A stretch of 64,000 bases of DNA from positions 64,071,296-64,135,295 of the forward strand of contig CM053142.1 in the NCBI GenBank assembly GCA_028571685.1, written 5' to 3'. This document shows, in pieces, positions 52,421-63,574 of this stretch (position 1 is its first letter; each line of letters begins with the position of its first letter). The notes beneath the pieces are model-generated. The model was not told the DNA's origin. It did not search any database and saw only the letters and a list, made by a program, of their open reading frames with translations. The position numbers were made by a program, and so were the translations under genes. Source of the stretch: Heterohyrax brucei (taxonomy: Eukaryota > Chordata > Mammalia > Hyracoidea > Procaviidae).

Positions 52421-55021
52421 GCGGGTGTCCGGGAGTACCCCAGTCCCCACCCAGACACTTCATACAAGGGATGAAGATTTTTGAGCTTTGTGTCGTCTGT
52501 CTGCACTCTCCAGACTGCTGACCCCTGCACCCACCTCCTCCTCACCCAACCTGCCCTCCCCCATCTGCCTGCCTCACCCTAAGACTTCTCTGTGGGTGGA
52601 GGACCAGTGAGGAGGAGGCAGGCAGAGACCTTGGGGAGCTGGGGATGCTGGATTCTGCAACCTGCATTTATCTGTGTAATTGCCAAAGAAGACAGGGTGG
52701 GCTGGGGGCACGCTCGAGGAGGAACAATCCCCGCACTGACGCGTTTCTGCCCCTGTCCCTCCTCACACTGACATTTGTCCCTCCTTGTGGAGAGACTGCC
52801 CCAGCAGAGGCCACTGCCGTCCATGCCACCCCATGGGAACGTGGGAGAGCTGGCAAGGGTAGGGGGCCTGACTGTGTCCAGGCCAGGCCCCTGGGAGCAT
52901 CTTGCCCAGGCTTTTTATACCTTACAGTGTAACTTTTTTATTTTATTTTACTCTGATTACGATTATTCAGGAATATTATCTTGCAGATATGTTTAGGGTT
53001 AGCTTTCTGATTTATAACTTTTTACTGTGTTGATTTCTTTAATGGTTTGATTTTTTCCCCCCCAAGGGTGGGGGACGGGTAGAGAGAGAGCACTGTCCAG
53101 TCTGAGTCAGGACAGACCATGGCGCCACACTCAGGAGGTCCTTGGGTGAGATGCGCCAGGACTTTATTCAGATGCACTGAGAAGGAGCGGTGCATGCCTT
53201 GGATGGAGGATCGTTGCCAGGGTGTGGCCAACAGGCCGGAGCCACATGAGGATGGCTCTGTCTAGTGAGGTGTGTGGGATTCTGCACAGTGGCAGAAGAG
53301 CCTGGAAGAGCAGGTGAAGTTGAGGATCATGAAACAGGCACGGCAGAGGAGCCTGCACCGAGCGGTGGCATTGGCTAGCCAAGGGTGAGAGGCCTGAGTG
53401 GTGGCAGCTCCTCTAGGGGGCAGCTAAGTGCTTTGCCAGGAATGTGGCTGGAGCTGGCATGGATCCTTTCACGTTCCACTGATGAGCATATTTTCCCTTC
53501 TTCCTCCTGCCCTCTCCTGGCACAGGAGGCCTCCCCTTCCGGCCCTCGCGGGCATTCCCGCACCAGGTTCTGCAAACCGGTTCCTTTCACAGACATTCCT
53601 GCTAGAAACTCTCAGACAAATACCTCTCTAGTTCACATGCTGCTCACTCTTCTTACATTGCTTCTGGAAGGGGAAGCAGTCCTTACATTTTTTGTTGCTC
53701 AGACAGTGGCAAAGGACTCGTGACCACTAGGAGTTGGAGGTGGGCCTGACACCTGCGATGATCCCAGCCAGAATCTCTTGGCCTGATTGCCCTGCTGGGG
53801 AAAGGGTCTCAGGACCCTTCCTTGGGGCTCAGCCATCTCAATAGTAAGACCACCTTAGAGGGGCTGGTGGTGAGCACATTGCAGGTGATCCCAAGGACGA
53901 ATGACAGAGAAGTCAGACTGGATTTTGTTATAGCTGTCCCATGAAAAGAGCAGCTGAAGTTATGGTGGGTGACATGAAAAACTGGGGTAGGGTGTGTCAG
54001 GGATCCAGGAGAATGAATTTGAAACTGTTACCCTCCAGCTAGCTCAGATCCAGTGTGCTGGCTGGGACTTTGTGTGGGCCTTCCCCAGTACTGTTTGGCT
54101 CTTTACCTGGACTTCTCACTGGAGCCTGCTCTCTCCTCTCACCTCCACCATCCTGTTCCAAGATCCAAGACATGACCACCCAGCTGGTCATTCATCCATT
54201 TACCTTAAGTAACGTGCCAATTGGGACCAGGAGTATAGGATTTATGGTGTGTTCAGGACTCATGCTTTTGGTGGGGCGGGGGGTTAGGGTGAGGGGTGTA
54301 GAGTAGGGCAGTCTCAGCTGGGCCGAGTCCAGGCCACCTCCCTGAGAGAGGAGTGGTGGCGCTGGTGGAAAGTACAAGGAAGGCAAGTTCCAGCTGGGGC
54401 CAGCACACAACAGAACAGGGCTGCCTTTCTGTCAGCCACAGGCGTCCTCCTGGTAAGGTGCTTCCACGGCCTCCCTGAAGCCCCACGCTGCATAGCATGC
54501 AGCAGACCTGCTTCTGCAGGGATGCTTAGCAAACAGGTGTTCAAGTCACACAGTGGGACCTGGTGCATAATAAGTTTTCACTGTGGGTGGGAGGGTGGGT
54601 TGGTTTATGCCTATCAATGCAATTTTTCATTTTTGTTAAAATCAGCAGCAAAAGTCCAGTGCACTGGGGGGCAGAGGGTCTCCATGACAAACTTATATTT
54701 CTGGAGGGCTTTGGGGGCTGCCTCTGGCCCTAGAGTTTTGTCACAGTCCCCTCCCTCCCCCACCAGACTCCACCTCATCCCTGTGTTTGCACGGTCTTGT
54801 CCACAGTTCCCCAAACTGCCTTCTTGCCTCAGCCGGGGCTTGGCTGTCACCTGGTCGAGTCTACACTGGCCTGGAGTCTCTGTGGACAGGGGTGGGTGTG
54901 CTGCCAAGCCCCTCGCCTGTCTCTCTATAATTGGTCCCCATGTTGTGTGAGAAGTTGGTCGTGCCAGTGATGGTGGTCAAGGTCTTCTCAGCTTCTCTTG
55001 ACTTGGATCTCATTGGGGCAA

Positions 55022-55027
55022 AATAAA
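55022..55027 (+). promoter_or_regulatory. TSPAN9: Possible alternative polyadenylation signal AATAAA
   Basis: A second AATAAA lies 2.6 kb after the stop codon, in GCAAAATAAACTGAG. No strong GU-rich element is obvious just downstream. It could give a shorter 3' UTR isoform, but AATAAA also occurs by chance. Confidence 0.3.
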
Positions 55028-55889
55028 CTGAGTGAATTTGCTCACTCAGCTTCCCTTGCTCAAGTCTGAGTTAGTTCAATCAGATCTGATGCAAGCAATT
55101 TACTGACTTGACTCTGAAGTCCCTTAGGATTTTCAGCCAACCTTAAGGAATGCCTAATGTAGACTTAGCCTTCCTCTGCAGCTCTCAGCAGAGGTGGGAG
55201 GGCGGAGCTGAGGATGGTCCCTGAAAGGGTGGGCAGCAGGTGTTGGGCACAAGTTCCCCACCTGCCACCCGCTGTACCCCCTAGTGCTCCCCTGCCCATA
55301 CCCTACCCAGAGCTGGAGTGCTGCCACTCTTCCCTGCCAGCATGGGCCTGCATCTTGAGTTGTCACTCTGGGAAGGTTGCCAACCTCACCCCAGACTCAG
55401 GCCCACTTGCAGATGTTTTGGCTTTGACTTGGGGTGGCCATCTGTCCTTTGATGGCCAAGGAGCAATCTAGGCAGATGGATGTGACTGTCCCTTCCTCAC
55501 CAGCCCCCTGCCCACCCACTGGTGGAGGTGCTAACTAGCAGGGACATGGCATAGGACAGGAGCTGGGTATAAGGTGCTTGGGTCACTCTTTGTCCCTCAG
55601 CATTTCAGTGTCTGTCCAGCCCTCCTTGGGTTCATATTCACCCATTTCCCTCCTCTCCACCTCACTGAAGCAGTCATCAGGAGTGGGGCCTGGCTGCCTG
55701 CCTGGAAGGGGGCTCTGAGGAGGGGAGGCCTCGAGTCCCTCCCCGTGCCCTGAATGCCACCCATCCTGGTGAAGAATGGGAGAACACGCTTGTGGGTTTC
55801 AAATGCACTTTTCTGCTTGCAATGCTGTACCTGTGCATTTCCTTCATCCTGGTCCTGGCTTTCTTTAACACGTTTTTAGCATGTTTTTA

Positions 55890-55895
55890 AATAAA
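55890..55895 (+). promoter_or_regulatory. TSPAN9: Polyadenylation signal AATAAA, probable main TSPAN9 site
   Basis: A canonical AATAAA lies in TTTTTAAATAAAAACTGG. It sits 3.47 kb after the stop, in the last stretch before repeats resume at 56,124. Confidence 0.7.
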
Positions 55896-55919
55896 AACTG
55901 GTAATGTGTCAAAAACACA

Positions 55920-56123
55920 AGCAGGCTGTCTCTTGTGGTGCATTTCTGTTAACTCAGTGCAACTGGGGCTTATTTCATGCAGTGGTGGTTATGAGGGACT
56001 CAAAGGAGGACCACACACCAGTCTTGCCCTGTGTCCAAAACACACCTTCATTTATGACCTCAGCTCCCATTCAAGGTCAGGTGAGAGATCTGTTGGGAGG
56101 GGAGGAGCACCCTATTGTGGGGT
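55920..56123. other. TSPAN9 3' flank
   Basis: Short unique stretch between the polyadenylation site and the first downstream SINE. Nothing recognised. Confidence 0.5.
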
Positions 56124-56312
56124 GCTGTTGAGTTGATTCTGACTCAGTAACCCCATGTGACAGAGTAGAACTGCCCTCTAGGTTTCCCAGGTTGTAATCT
56201 GCATAGGAGCAGATTGCAGTGTCTTTTTCTCCTGAAGAGCCGCTGGGAGGGTTTGACCTGCTAGCCTTTTGGTTAGTGCCCAGCACTTAACTATTGCACC
56301 TCCAGGGCTCCT
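56124..56312 (-). mobile_element. AfroSINE, first repeat after the TSPAN9 3' UTR
   Basis: GCTGTTGAGTTGATTCTGACTCAGTAACCCCATGTGACAGAGTAGAACTG, GTTTTTCTCCTGAAG-type middle and CACTTAACTATTGCACCTCCAGGGCTCC. Confidence 0.85.
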
Positions 56313-56314
56313 TT

Positions 56315-57115
56315 GGGAAACCCTAGCTCCCTCTTTTGCCTGGTGAGCTGATGCAGGCATGATCCAGGATCAGTCCAAGTGGCCAAGCCCTCTGCACATG
56401 CCACCTGCTCACCCTGTATGCCCACCTCCCCAGATATAACCATAATGAGGGTCAGGACCATCTGTGGGGGGACAGAGGAGGCCACAAATGGCTTTCTGCG
56501 GGGCTAGGGCTTGAGCCTTCCGTTACAGGTCCAATCCCTCGCTTTGGCTCTTCCAGAAGTCGGGAATCTCACATTGTGACCTGGCCCGGGTAGATCTTTT
56601 TAGGTGGCTGTGAGACAGGTTCAAAGGAGACATAGAAACACAAAGGCAACACATTCAGGAAAAGCAGAACAGATGCAGCATAGTCAGTGGGGAGGGTGAA
56701 GTGTTTAAAACTGCAGGACCAGGAAGCCCCTGACCTTGCTCCCTTTCTGCAGGAGCAGATGCCCAAGCTCCTTTGGGTTCAGGTTCTGGATAATGAGCTT
56801 TCCTTGACCTTCACAGCCACAGTAACAAGCTGAAGGATGCTCAGAACACATCCTGCCTTGGGGCTACCACATGTATGGTGGGTGGGTACAATTCTCTCCC
56901 TTCAGGTGAGAGGCCTGCCTCCCTCCTCCTGGCATGGCCAGGATGGCACAGTACTGTCCCAAAGCATCACCTTTGGGGCTTGGGGCCAGCCTCAGAGTAG
57001 ATGGCCCCATCCTGCAGTGCCCTGTGCCAAAGCCTCCAGAGGCTTTACTGAGGAGTGCAAAGTCTGAGGTGACCTTCTGTCAAAGGTCCAGTTGTGCAGA
57101 ACTTGAACCCTATTA
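56315..57115. other. Unique intergenic sequence
   Basis: No gene, repeat or RNA recognised. Confidence 0.4.
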
Positions 57116-57120
57116 AAAAG

Positions 57121-57515
57121 ACCAGAACTGATGATCCAGCAGACTGGAGATTCTCTAGAAGACATGGCCTCTGAGCTCTGTTAGCCCAGAACTGAAACCA
57201 TTCCCAAAGCTAGCCCTTCAGACAAAGATTCCACTGGACTATATATAAGACATAAAATGATACTGGTGAAGGGTATGCTTCTTGGCTCGGGGAGATATAT
57301 GTGAGACTAACTGGGCAGCTGCTGCTCAGAGGCAAGATGAGAGGGCAGAGGGGGACAGGAGCTGGTTGAAAGGACATGGAAAATACAAATACAGGGTGTG
57401 AAAGAGTGCTGTCAGTGTGGGGAGAGCAGCTAAAGTTACACAGCAGTGTGTATACAAATTCTGTATGACAAATTGACTTGGATTGTAAACTGTCACTTTA
57501 AAGCACAATAAAAGA
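57121..57515 (+). repeat. LINE 3'-end repeat, third copy
   Basis: GGCCTCTGAGCTCTGTTAGCCCAGAACTGAAACCATTCCCAAAGC, GGCAGCTGCTGCTCAGAGGCAAGATGAGAGGGCAGAGGGGGACAGGAGCTGG and TTGGATTGTAAACTGTCACTTTAAAGCACAATAAAAG ending in an A-rich tail. It is related in its last 250 bases to 8,808-9,560. Confidence 0.5.
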
Positions 57516-57589
57516 AGATTGAAAAAAAAGATGGAAAGACAAATTGCATTGTGCAAACCTGCTGCAAAGGACCTCTTTAAAAAAAATGA

Positions 57590-57690
57590 AAATGGTCTGA
57601 GTCTTGGTTTTCTCATCTGCAAAATGAGGCTAATGCCTACTTTACAGATTTACTGTGAGGATTAAATAAAGGCATGTGTGTAAATAAATT
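57590..57690 (+). repeat. MIR core fragment
   Basis: AATGGTCTGAGTCTTGGTTTTCTCATCTGCAAAATGAGGCTAATGCC and TACTGTGAGGATTAAATAAAGGC. Confidence 0.7.
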
Positions 57691-58080
57691 CTCCTGGATT
57701 CCAGTCTTTCTGGATGAAGAACTCTGAACCTACTGGCCTGAAATAATCTTGAAGCCTTAAGCCAAAAATATTCCTTAAAGCAAACAATAGCTTAATTGGT
57801 AAAGAAATATCTGCCTTGACCACTTGTAAAGAACTATCCATGTGGGATCAAGCTGACAACAGCTACTCTAAAGGTTAGAGAGGAAGCTTAGGGGACACTG
57901 AATTGGTCTTTGGTGGAGGATTAATTCAGAAAAGGAAGGGAAGACCGATTGCACAGTTTGAATGTACTCAGTGTCACTGGATCATACATGTAGAAATTGT
58001 TGCATTGGTATATATTTTGGTGTGTATATTTCCAGCAAAAATATAAAAAAGTAATCAATGAAGAAGAAGAAAAAAAGTAT
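57690..58080 (+). repeat. L1 3' UTR, another subtype
   Basis: GGATGAAGAACTCTGAACC, GCCTGAAATAATCTTGAAGCC, GGATCAAGCTGACAACAGC and CATACATGTAGAAATTGTTGCATTGGTATATATTTTGG, then an A-rich tail. It resembles an elephant L1 3' end I remember, but the name is not certain. Confidence 0.5.
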
Positions 58081-58084
58081 GTAT

Positions 58085-58758
58085 GTAATAGCATTCAGCT
58101 TGTTCCTGGAGCAGAGTAGGTACTTGGCAAGAAATCGGTTGAACCTGGGTCCTCAGGAATACTCAAACTAAAGGCAGAACCCCAAGAACAGTATCCATCT
58201 GGCTGAAAGCAGGGTGCACAGGCCAGGGATGTGGGGGAAGGGAACTGCTGGATCAGGGAGGAGGCAGTGGGCAGCTGACAGAGCTGCGTGGATTCCATGA
58301 AAAAGCTTCTCCCAGGCTTCAGTTTAGCTCTGGGCTGACCCAACAGCAGTATTCAATAATTCGCAGAAGCAGGAGGGACACCAAATTAAATAAATGCCAT
58401 TTTGGAGACAAAATATTGGCATTGCAATGGTCCCTTCTTAAAGCTTTCAGCCAGGATAGGGAGGCTATTGATTTAGCCATCTTGTTTCTGCGGAGTTTAA
58501 CAACAGCAGTGGACATGGACTGTTGTATCTTCTTTAACAAAATGATCAGTATTGCTCCCCAGCCTCAGCTAGTCCCCCGTGACTGATGCTGCCCCTCTGG
58601 AACTCTCCTCCTTGGTGCCCCAGAGACTCTGTGACAGCTGAGTGCAAAGCCAGCGGGGGCTTACCTGGGCCTGCCCCATTTCTGTTGGTGTCCCTGGAGG
58701 CAGAGGAGGCAGGTGAACAGGTAGAGCAAGGATGCACATGGGCTGTGGCTGGCACTTG
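58085..58758. other. Unique intergenic sequence
   Basis: No gene or assignable repeat. Confidence 0.4.
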
Positions 58759-58761
58759 CCA

Positions 58762-59183
58762 CGTTATGGATGGAATTGTGTTCCTACAAAATACCTGTGG
58801 AAACCCTAACTCCCCAGACCTGTGGATATTATCCTATTTGGAAAAATCATTTCTCCTTGTTGATATTGGTGAGGCGGTATTGTTGCAGGTGGGTCCTAAA
58901 CCTAGTCACTTCTTCCTGAGTTATAAAAGAGCAGGTTAGATTAGGAGCCAGCACAGTGGGGTGCGGTGGGGAGGGAGATGCGACATGAACATCTCCAAGG
59001 ACCTGAGGAAATGCCAGGCCTACAGATGCTGAGATGCAAGGATCTTCCCCCAAGAGCTGATGGAGAGAAAGCCTATAGCCAGTGCCCTGAATTTGAACTC
59101 TAGCCTCGTGAACTGTGAGAAAAAATTTCTGTTCTTTAAAGCTGCCCACTTGTGGTATTTGTGTTACAGCACCCTAGCTAACA
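58762..59183 (+). mobile_element. MaLR-type LTR fossil
   Basis: GTTATGGATGGAATTGTGTTCC at the start, GAGCCAGCACAG...GCATGAACATC-type middle, and the characteristic end GTGAGAAAAAATTTCTGTTCTTTAAAG...TGTGGTATTTGTGTTACAGC...CTAACA. About 420 bp, no internal region. Target duplication not clear. It is probably older than the copies at 25,060 and 33,400. Confidence 0.75.
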
Positions 59184-59184
59184 G

Positions 59185-62100
59185 GGCACCGCTGAACCCG
59201 CTGCCTGGAGATTTATCTTCTCGTGGCGGCAGAGGGGGCCACTGTCAGAGTTCTGGGAACTGTCTAGAGCAGGCGAGTTCAATAAGTGGACAAGGCTGGC
59301 AGCAGGAAGCCAGGTCTGTCATTTAGTTGCTTCAGAGAGCTACTTTTCCCACCTCAGTCTCCTCTACTGAATCCCTGAAACCTCAATAGAGTCTCAATAT
59401 CATCTTTTGTTTGTTTTTTGTTAAGAGACTTCAGTTACTAGAAGGACACACTCTTCTTATTTACTCTTCAGCAACTCAAGGAGATCATGCTGAACTTGAT
59501 CGTGGGCTCCCACCTTAGGGCTCTCTAAAGTGGAATTGAGACTTCATGAGCTATTTGCAATATTTTAAAAAGTCTAATGGAGATTGTTGCTAAGAGCACA
59601 CAGGCTCATGGGGACACTGACTCTCTTGGCTGTGGCTCGGGTGGTTACATTCTCGTGCAGTGACATTGTTACCACTGCTCTGGTGGAAAAGGCTGGATTA
59701 CAGCTGTCCTCACTCTTTACCCTGGCCTGATTTAAAAGACCCCCACCTGGAACCATTGCGGTGCCCTCTCCTCTTTCCATTCAGGGGATTGAAAGAGGGT
59801 TTCAACTGGTAGCAGAAGCAGGGGGCAAAGGGAATCAGGCAGTTTTAGTCTATTTGTTTTTAAGAAAAGTAATGGAATGGTTTCCACTTTTTGGTCCCTG
59901 AGCCTCCCTCCTCTGAAAGCCTCTATGTTCTCGGTTGCTGAGAAATAAAGTGCCAGGCTGCCAGCTCCAAGCAGCCCACCTGGAGGCAGCAACAACAGCC
60001 CAGCTGACAGGACGCAGCTGTGCCTGCTGGGAAGTAGTGGCAAGTGACAGGCCAGCGGACAGCCACCATGGGGCACAGCTTCAGCAAAAGCTTCTTGCTT
60101 CCTGCCCGCCTGACAAGGCCCTTGTCAGCAGCTGGGACCGTTTAGACAGCAGTCACAGACCACTGAGAGCATTGCTGTTTGCAGCAGGGATGGGTCTGAC
60201 GTGATGCTTGTTCCTCCTCAGGTACAGCACGTGTTGGGGCATGCACACATTCTCTGTGACTGATGGCTAGAGGAAGCAGATGTCTGTCCGAGGGGATGTT
60301 ATGCACACACACTCACTGTGACTGACGGCTAAAGGGAGTAGGCTGTGCCCTAGACTCACTGCGTTGCTATCTAGTGCACAAACCATCGGAAGGCTGCTGC
60401 TGTGACGGTGCAGGGAGTGGTCTGGACCCAACAGGCCCTGGAGTCACACGAGAGTAGGACAGGGACTCACGACTCTCCGGTCAGGTGGGTTCCCACCGGG
60501 GGGCTTCCTCTGCTTATGCAACAAGTGACCAAGCTCTTTTCAGCTTTATACTGGGTGAGTACCTGGTTTCCAGCCTGCCGCCCTGGCTGCCCCATCCCTC
60601 TGCCTTGCAGCCCTCTTGGGATCTGCTTACCTATGCACTCATTAGGCTCCCCCATTGACGCCACCCTACCTCGAGCTAGTTTTCCAGAAAGGGCAATGAG
60701 TTACATAGCATGAACGTCCCATGTCATAAGGGACAAAGCACTTCCTTTTAGCTTTGCACAGGGTGGGGAATGGGGGTGGTCCTGGTGCCCTCACATTCAG
60801 CAAAGCTTCCACTCGTTTTGCATTGGGATGAAAGAGTGTCCCAGCTCAGGATTTGGGGATAAGGACAAATGAGCCAGTCCATGTAGAGAAACGCTATCCC
60901 TCTGGAGTGAGATGGTTTCGAGGTCCAGAGTGGGTCTCAGGTGACGCTCAGCCAGAGGAGCCCCCTTGTTTCTGGCCTCTCCCCAAATCCTGCATTTGCT
61001 GCAGCCAGGCAGAGTGACAAGCCACAGTGGGGAAGAGCAAACTGCAGCATGTGCGTTAACACAGGCAGGTTGTGTATCACGGAAAGAGGTGGGGAAACAC
61101 TGGCTGCCCAAAGGCAGAAAGCTTTCAGAGGAACAGAAGTCAAGCAGACGTGCTTGAGCCCAGCCCTCCCTGTGACACTTACAGGCAGGAAGGATCAGTT
61201 CAAACACATCAAAGACTTCTTGACAAAGTGAGTTGCCACAGGAAGGGTAGGCAGGACCCCAGTCAACATGGTCAACAGATTTGCTAAGTGTGGAGGGGAG
61301 GCCTCTAGCAGGACTAACCCACAGGCTTCAGTGTGGTGCACCGGGACGCAACAGAGTGAAGGTCTCCCTGGCTAACCCGGTGCACTATGCTGAAGACAAG
61401 AACAAACAGAGAGACTAAAGGCAGTGCTATATACAATTGCTTTATTATCATGACTCCTAGCACCGGAAGCAGGGCTAACACTGAGATTGGTTAAGGAGGG
61501 GTGTGTTTACAATCGGAGCCATTCTCTACAGGTGATAGGTTAAGGGGACTTCACTGAGTTGAAAATGCACTCGGTGGCACACAACAACAAAAGTGACTTC
61601 TGTTTATAGAAAAATATATGACCCACACCCAGGGCCACCTGGCTCCAGGAATTCTCAATAGCACTTGAACAGGAGTGTCTTGGGTGCATAAGCAAGAGGG
61701 GAAGGGGCCCGTCTCCCACGCGTCTGTCTTCTTTGGGGTAGGAAGGGGGCCCAGGCAGGCTCTGAGCCAGGGGAGGACAGAGCTGGGTACTGTGCTGAAA
61801 CAGAAAGTAGGAGCAAGGAAAACTTAGTGGGGCTCTCCCCAGGTACAGGCAAGGTGATGGGGAAACAGGGTTTGGAGTGTATGTAACTTGCCCCCTTCCA
61901 GGAAGAGGACCCAAGTACTCAGTCTCCTAGCCCAGATCACAGTCCCGCATGGAGAGTCCTCCAGGGTGTGGCAGACACCGCAGGAATGCCCAGCACTGGA
62001 GGTCCTTTTGTGGTGGCTGGTGAACTGGGGACAGTGGTCTGTTTCCTCCACCTGCTGACAAGGAGTGCGGTGGGGACAGTCTTAGGCTATTGTAAGTGAG

Positions 62101-62190
62101 GCTCCAGCCGGCCATCCTGGGGAAATTGGAACCCTGAGGGCCGTGAGATAGGAAGGAAAGTAGTGAGGTATGTTCTTTCGTGGTGTAGCT
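59185..62190. other. Unique intergenic sequence
   Basis: About 3 kb with no recognisable young transposon, exon or RNA gene. Two near-repeats ATGCACACA...TCACTGTGACTGACGG-type (60,241-60,270 and 60,302-60,332) suggest a small local duplication. Confidence 0.4.
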
Positions 62191-62194
62191 AACA

Positions 62195-62398
62195 GGAGTT
62201 TCCAACAGTGCTTCCAGGACCAGCAGCTGCCGGACCACCTGGGCACTTGCTGGAAATGCAGATTCTTGGCCCCAACCCTGCTGATTAGAAACCAGAGAGT
62301 AGGGTTAGGGGTTGGGGTGGGGGAGGGGTAATCTGTGCTTTTAAACACCACCGTCAGGTGACTCTGATGCACACTCAAGTATGAGAATTGCTTACTGG
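62195..62398 (+). repeat. MER5A-like hAT DNA transposon relic
   Basis: CAGTGCTTCCAGGACCAGCAGCTGCCGGACCACCTGGGCACTTGC, AAATGCAGATTCTTGGCCCC and GTCAGGTGACTCTGATGCACACTCAAGTATGAGAATTGC follow MER5A from end to end. Confidence 0.85.
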
Positions 62399-62399
62399 T

Positions 62400-62575
62400 C
62401 TAAGAACTGGGTGGCAGTAACCCAAGACTGGCGACACATACCCAGAGAGGTGCCTTGTAAGACAGATCTGTTGACCTGCCTCTGAAAAGTCACAACCTTG
62501 AGAATCCTAGGGAGTAAGGGTCTCCTCTGACACACACGGGGTTGCCATGAATTGGAGATGACTGGACAGACTGGG
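62400..62575 (+). mobile_element. AfroSINE, strongly diverged
   Basis: AGAGGTGCCTTGTAAGACAGATCTGTTGACCTGCCTCTGAAAAGTCACAACCTTGAGAATCC then GGGTTGCCATGAATTGGAGATGACTGG correspond to the middle and tail of the type with an AGAGGCACC motif. Confidence 0.65.
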
Positions 62576-62621
62576 GAGTCTTCACTGACTCCATGGCAGT
62601 GGCTTCCTTCCTTCCTGGACA

Positions 62622-62790
62622 GGCTCTGGTGGCCCAGTGGTTAAGTGCTGCATCTACTAACCAAAAGGTAGGCAGTTCCAGTCTGCCAAGTGCTCCTATG
62701 AAACACTATGAGGTAGTTCTCCTCTGTTCTGCAGGGTCACTGAGTCAGACTCAGCAGTGCTGGGCTTGGTTTTTGGTTTGGACAGCAACG
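62622..62790 (+). mobile_element. AfroSINE
   Basis: GGCTCTGGTGGCCCAGTGGTTAAGTGCTGCATCTACTAACCAAAAGGTAGGCAG through GAGGTAGTTCTCCTCTGTTC and GGTCACTGAGTCAGACTCAGCAGTGCTGGGC. Confidence 0.9.
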
Positions 62791-62931
62791 GTTTTGTTTC
62801 TCGTTTTGATCACCATCATCCACACGATCAGCCTTGGCTGACGTGAGCACCTCCAGAGTTGATACAAAAGGCTGGCTTTCTCCTCAGCCAGTCAGAAGAA
62901 CCTCCCCTTCACCTCCCTTTCCCTCCCTAGG

Positions 62932-63070
62932 CCCCCAAATCATTGCTGTCAAGGTGATTCTGACTCATGGTGGCACTACAGGACAGAACTGCTCCGTAGG
63001 GAGGAGCTGGTGGATTCAAACAGCTGACCTTCTTGTTAGCAGCCTGAGCTTGTAATTACTACTCCCAAAG
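62932..63070 (-). mobile_element. AfroSINE, diverged
   Basis: AAATCATTGCTGTCAAGGTGATTCTGACTCATGGTGGC, GAACTGCTCCGTAGGGAG and CCTTCTTGTTAGCAGCCTGAGCTTG. Confidence 0.8.
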
Positions 63071-63235
63071 TGGTCAGTAAGTACAGGATATTTTCAAGGC
63101 CAACAGCAGAGTGATGGTGAGAAACACTCTGTTCCGGTTCATTTTCCCTACCTCCAAACTCTGAAGACGGCACCAAGAGCAAAACTGTCTCTAGGGCCTA
63201 AGGGTTCTGGGGGCATCACACTGAGAGCTCACTCC

Positions 63236-63570
63236 CTGCTCCTGGGGAGTCAAATGGTTAAAGCACTCTACTACTAGCTGAAAGGTTGGTGGTTTCAACT
63301 CACCGAGACGCACACCGGAAACCCTGGTGGTGTAGTAGTTAAGTGCAATGGCTGCTAACCAAAAAGTCACCAGTTTGAATCCACCAGGTGCTCCTCAGAA
63401 ACTCTAGGGCAGTTTTACTCTATCCTACAGGGTTGCTATGAGTCATAATCCACTTGTTGCTAGTGGGTTTGGTTTTTTTAAGAGGCACTTCAGAAGATGG
63501 GCCTGGAGATCTGCCTCTGAAAGGTCACAGCCTGGAAAATTCTACAGAGCAGTTCTACTCAGCTGATAGT
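63236..63570 (+). mobile_element. Older AfroSINE, split by a younger one
   Basis: The head part (GGGGAGTCAAATGGTTAAAGCACTCTACTACTAGCTGAAAGGTTGG) lies before 63,316. The body and tail (GAGGCACTTCAGAAGATGGGCCTGGAGATCTGCCTCTGAAAGGTCACAG...GAGCAGTTCTACTC) continue after about 63,476. Confidence 0.8.
63316..63475 (+). mobile_element. AfroSINE nested in an older AfroSINE
   Basis: GGAAACCCTGGTGGTGTAGTAGTTAAGTGCAATGGCTGCTAACC through GTTGCTATGAGTCATAATCCACTTGTTGC and GTGGGTTTGG to a T-rich end. GAGACGCAC before and GAGGCACTT after are a weak candidate duplication. Confidence 0.9.
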
Positions 63571-63574
63571 CATC

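Larger units (their letters stand above)
52421..55915 (+). other. TSPAN9: TSPAN9 3' untranslated region (about 3.5 kb)
   Basis: Sequence after the TGA runs without an intron signal to a canonical AATAAA at 55,890-55,895. Cleavage is expected some 15-25 bases later, so the end is approximate. The length agrees with the roughly 3.5-kb 3' UTR I remember for human TSPAN9. The early part is GC-rich. From 52,915 to 53,070 it becomes T-rich (TTTTTTATTTTATTTTACTC and following) and then has a C-run. No AfroSINE, LINE or LTR is recognisable, unlike the flanks. Confidence 0.8.

Noticed and set aside
60241-60340. Duplicated ATGCACACA-type block as a mobile element end
   Set aside because: Only two imperfect copies about 60 bases apart, without ends or known family. 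Listed only as a local duplication.
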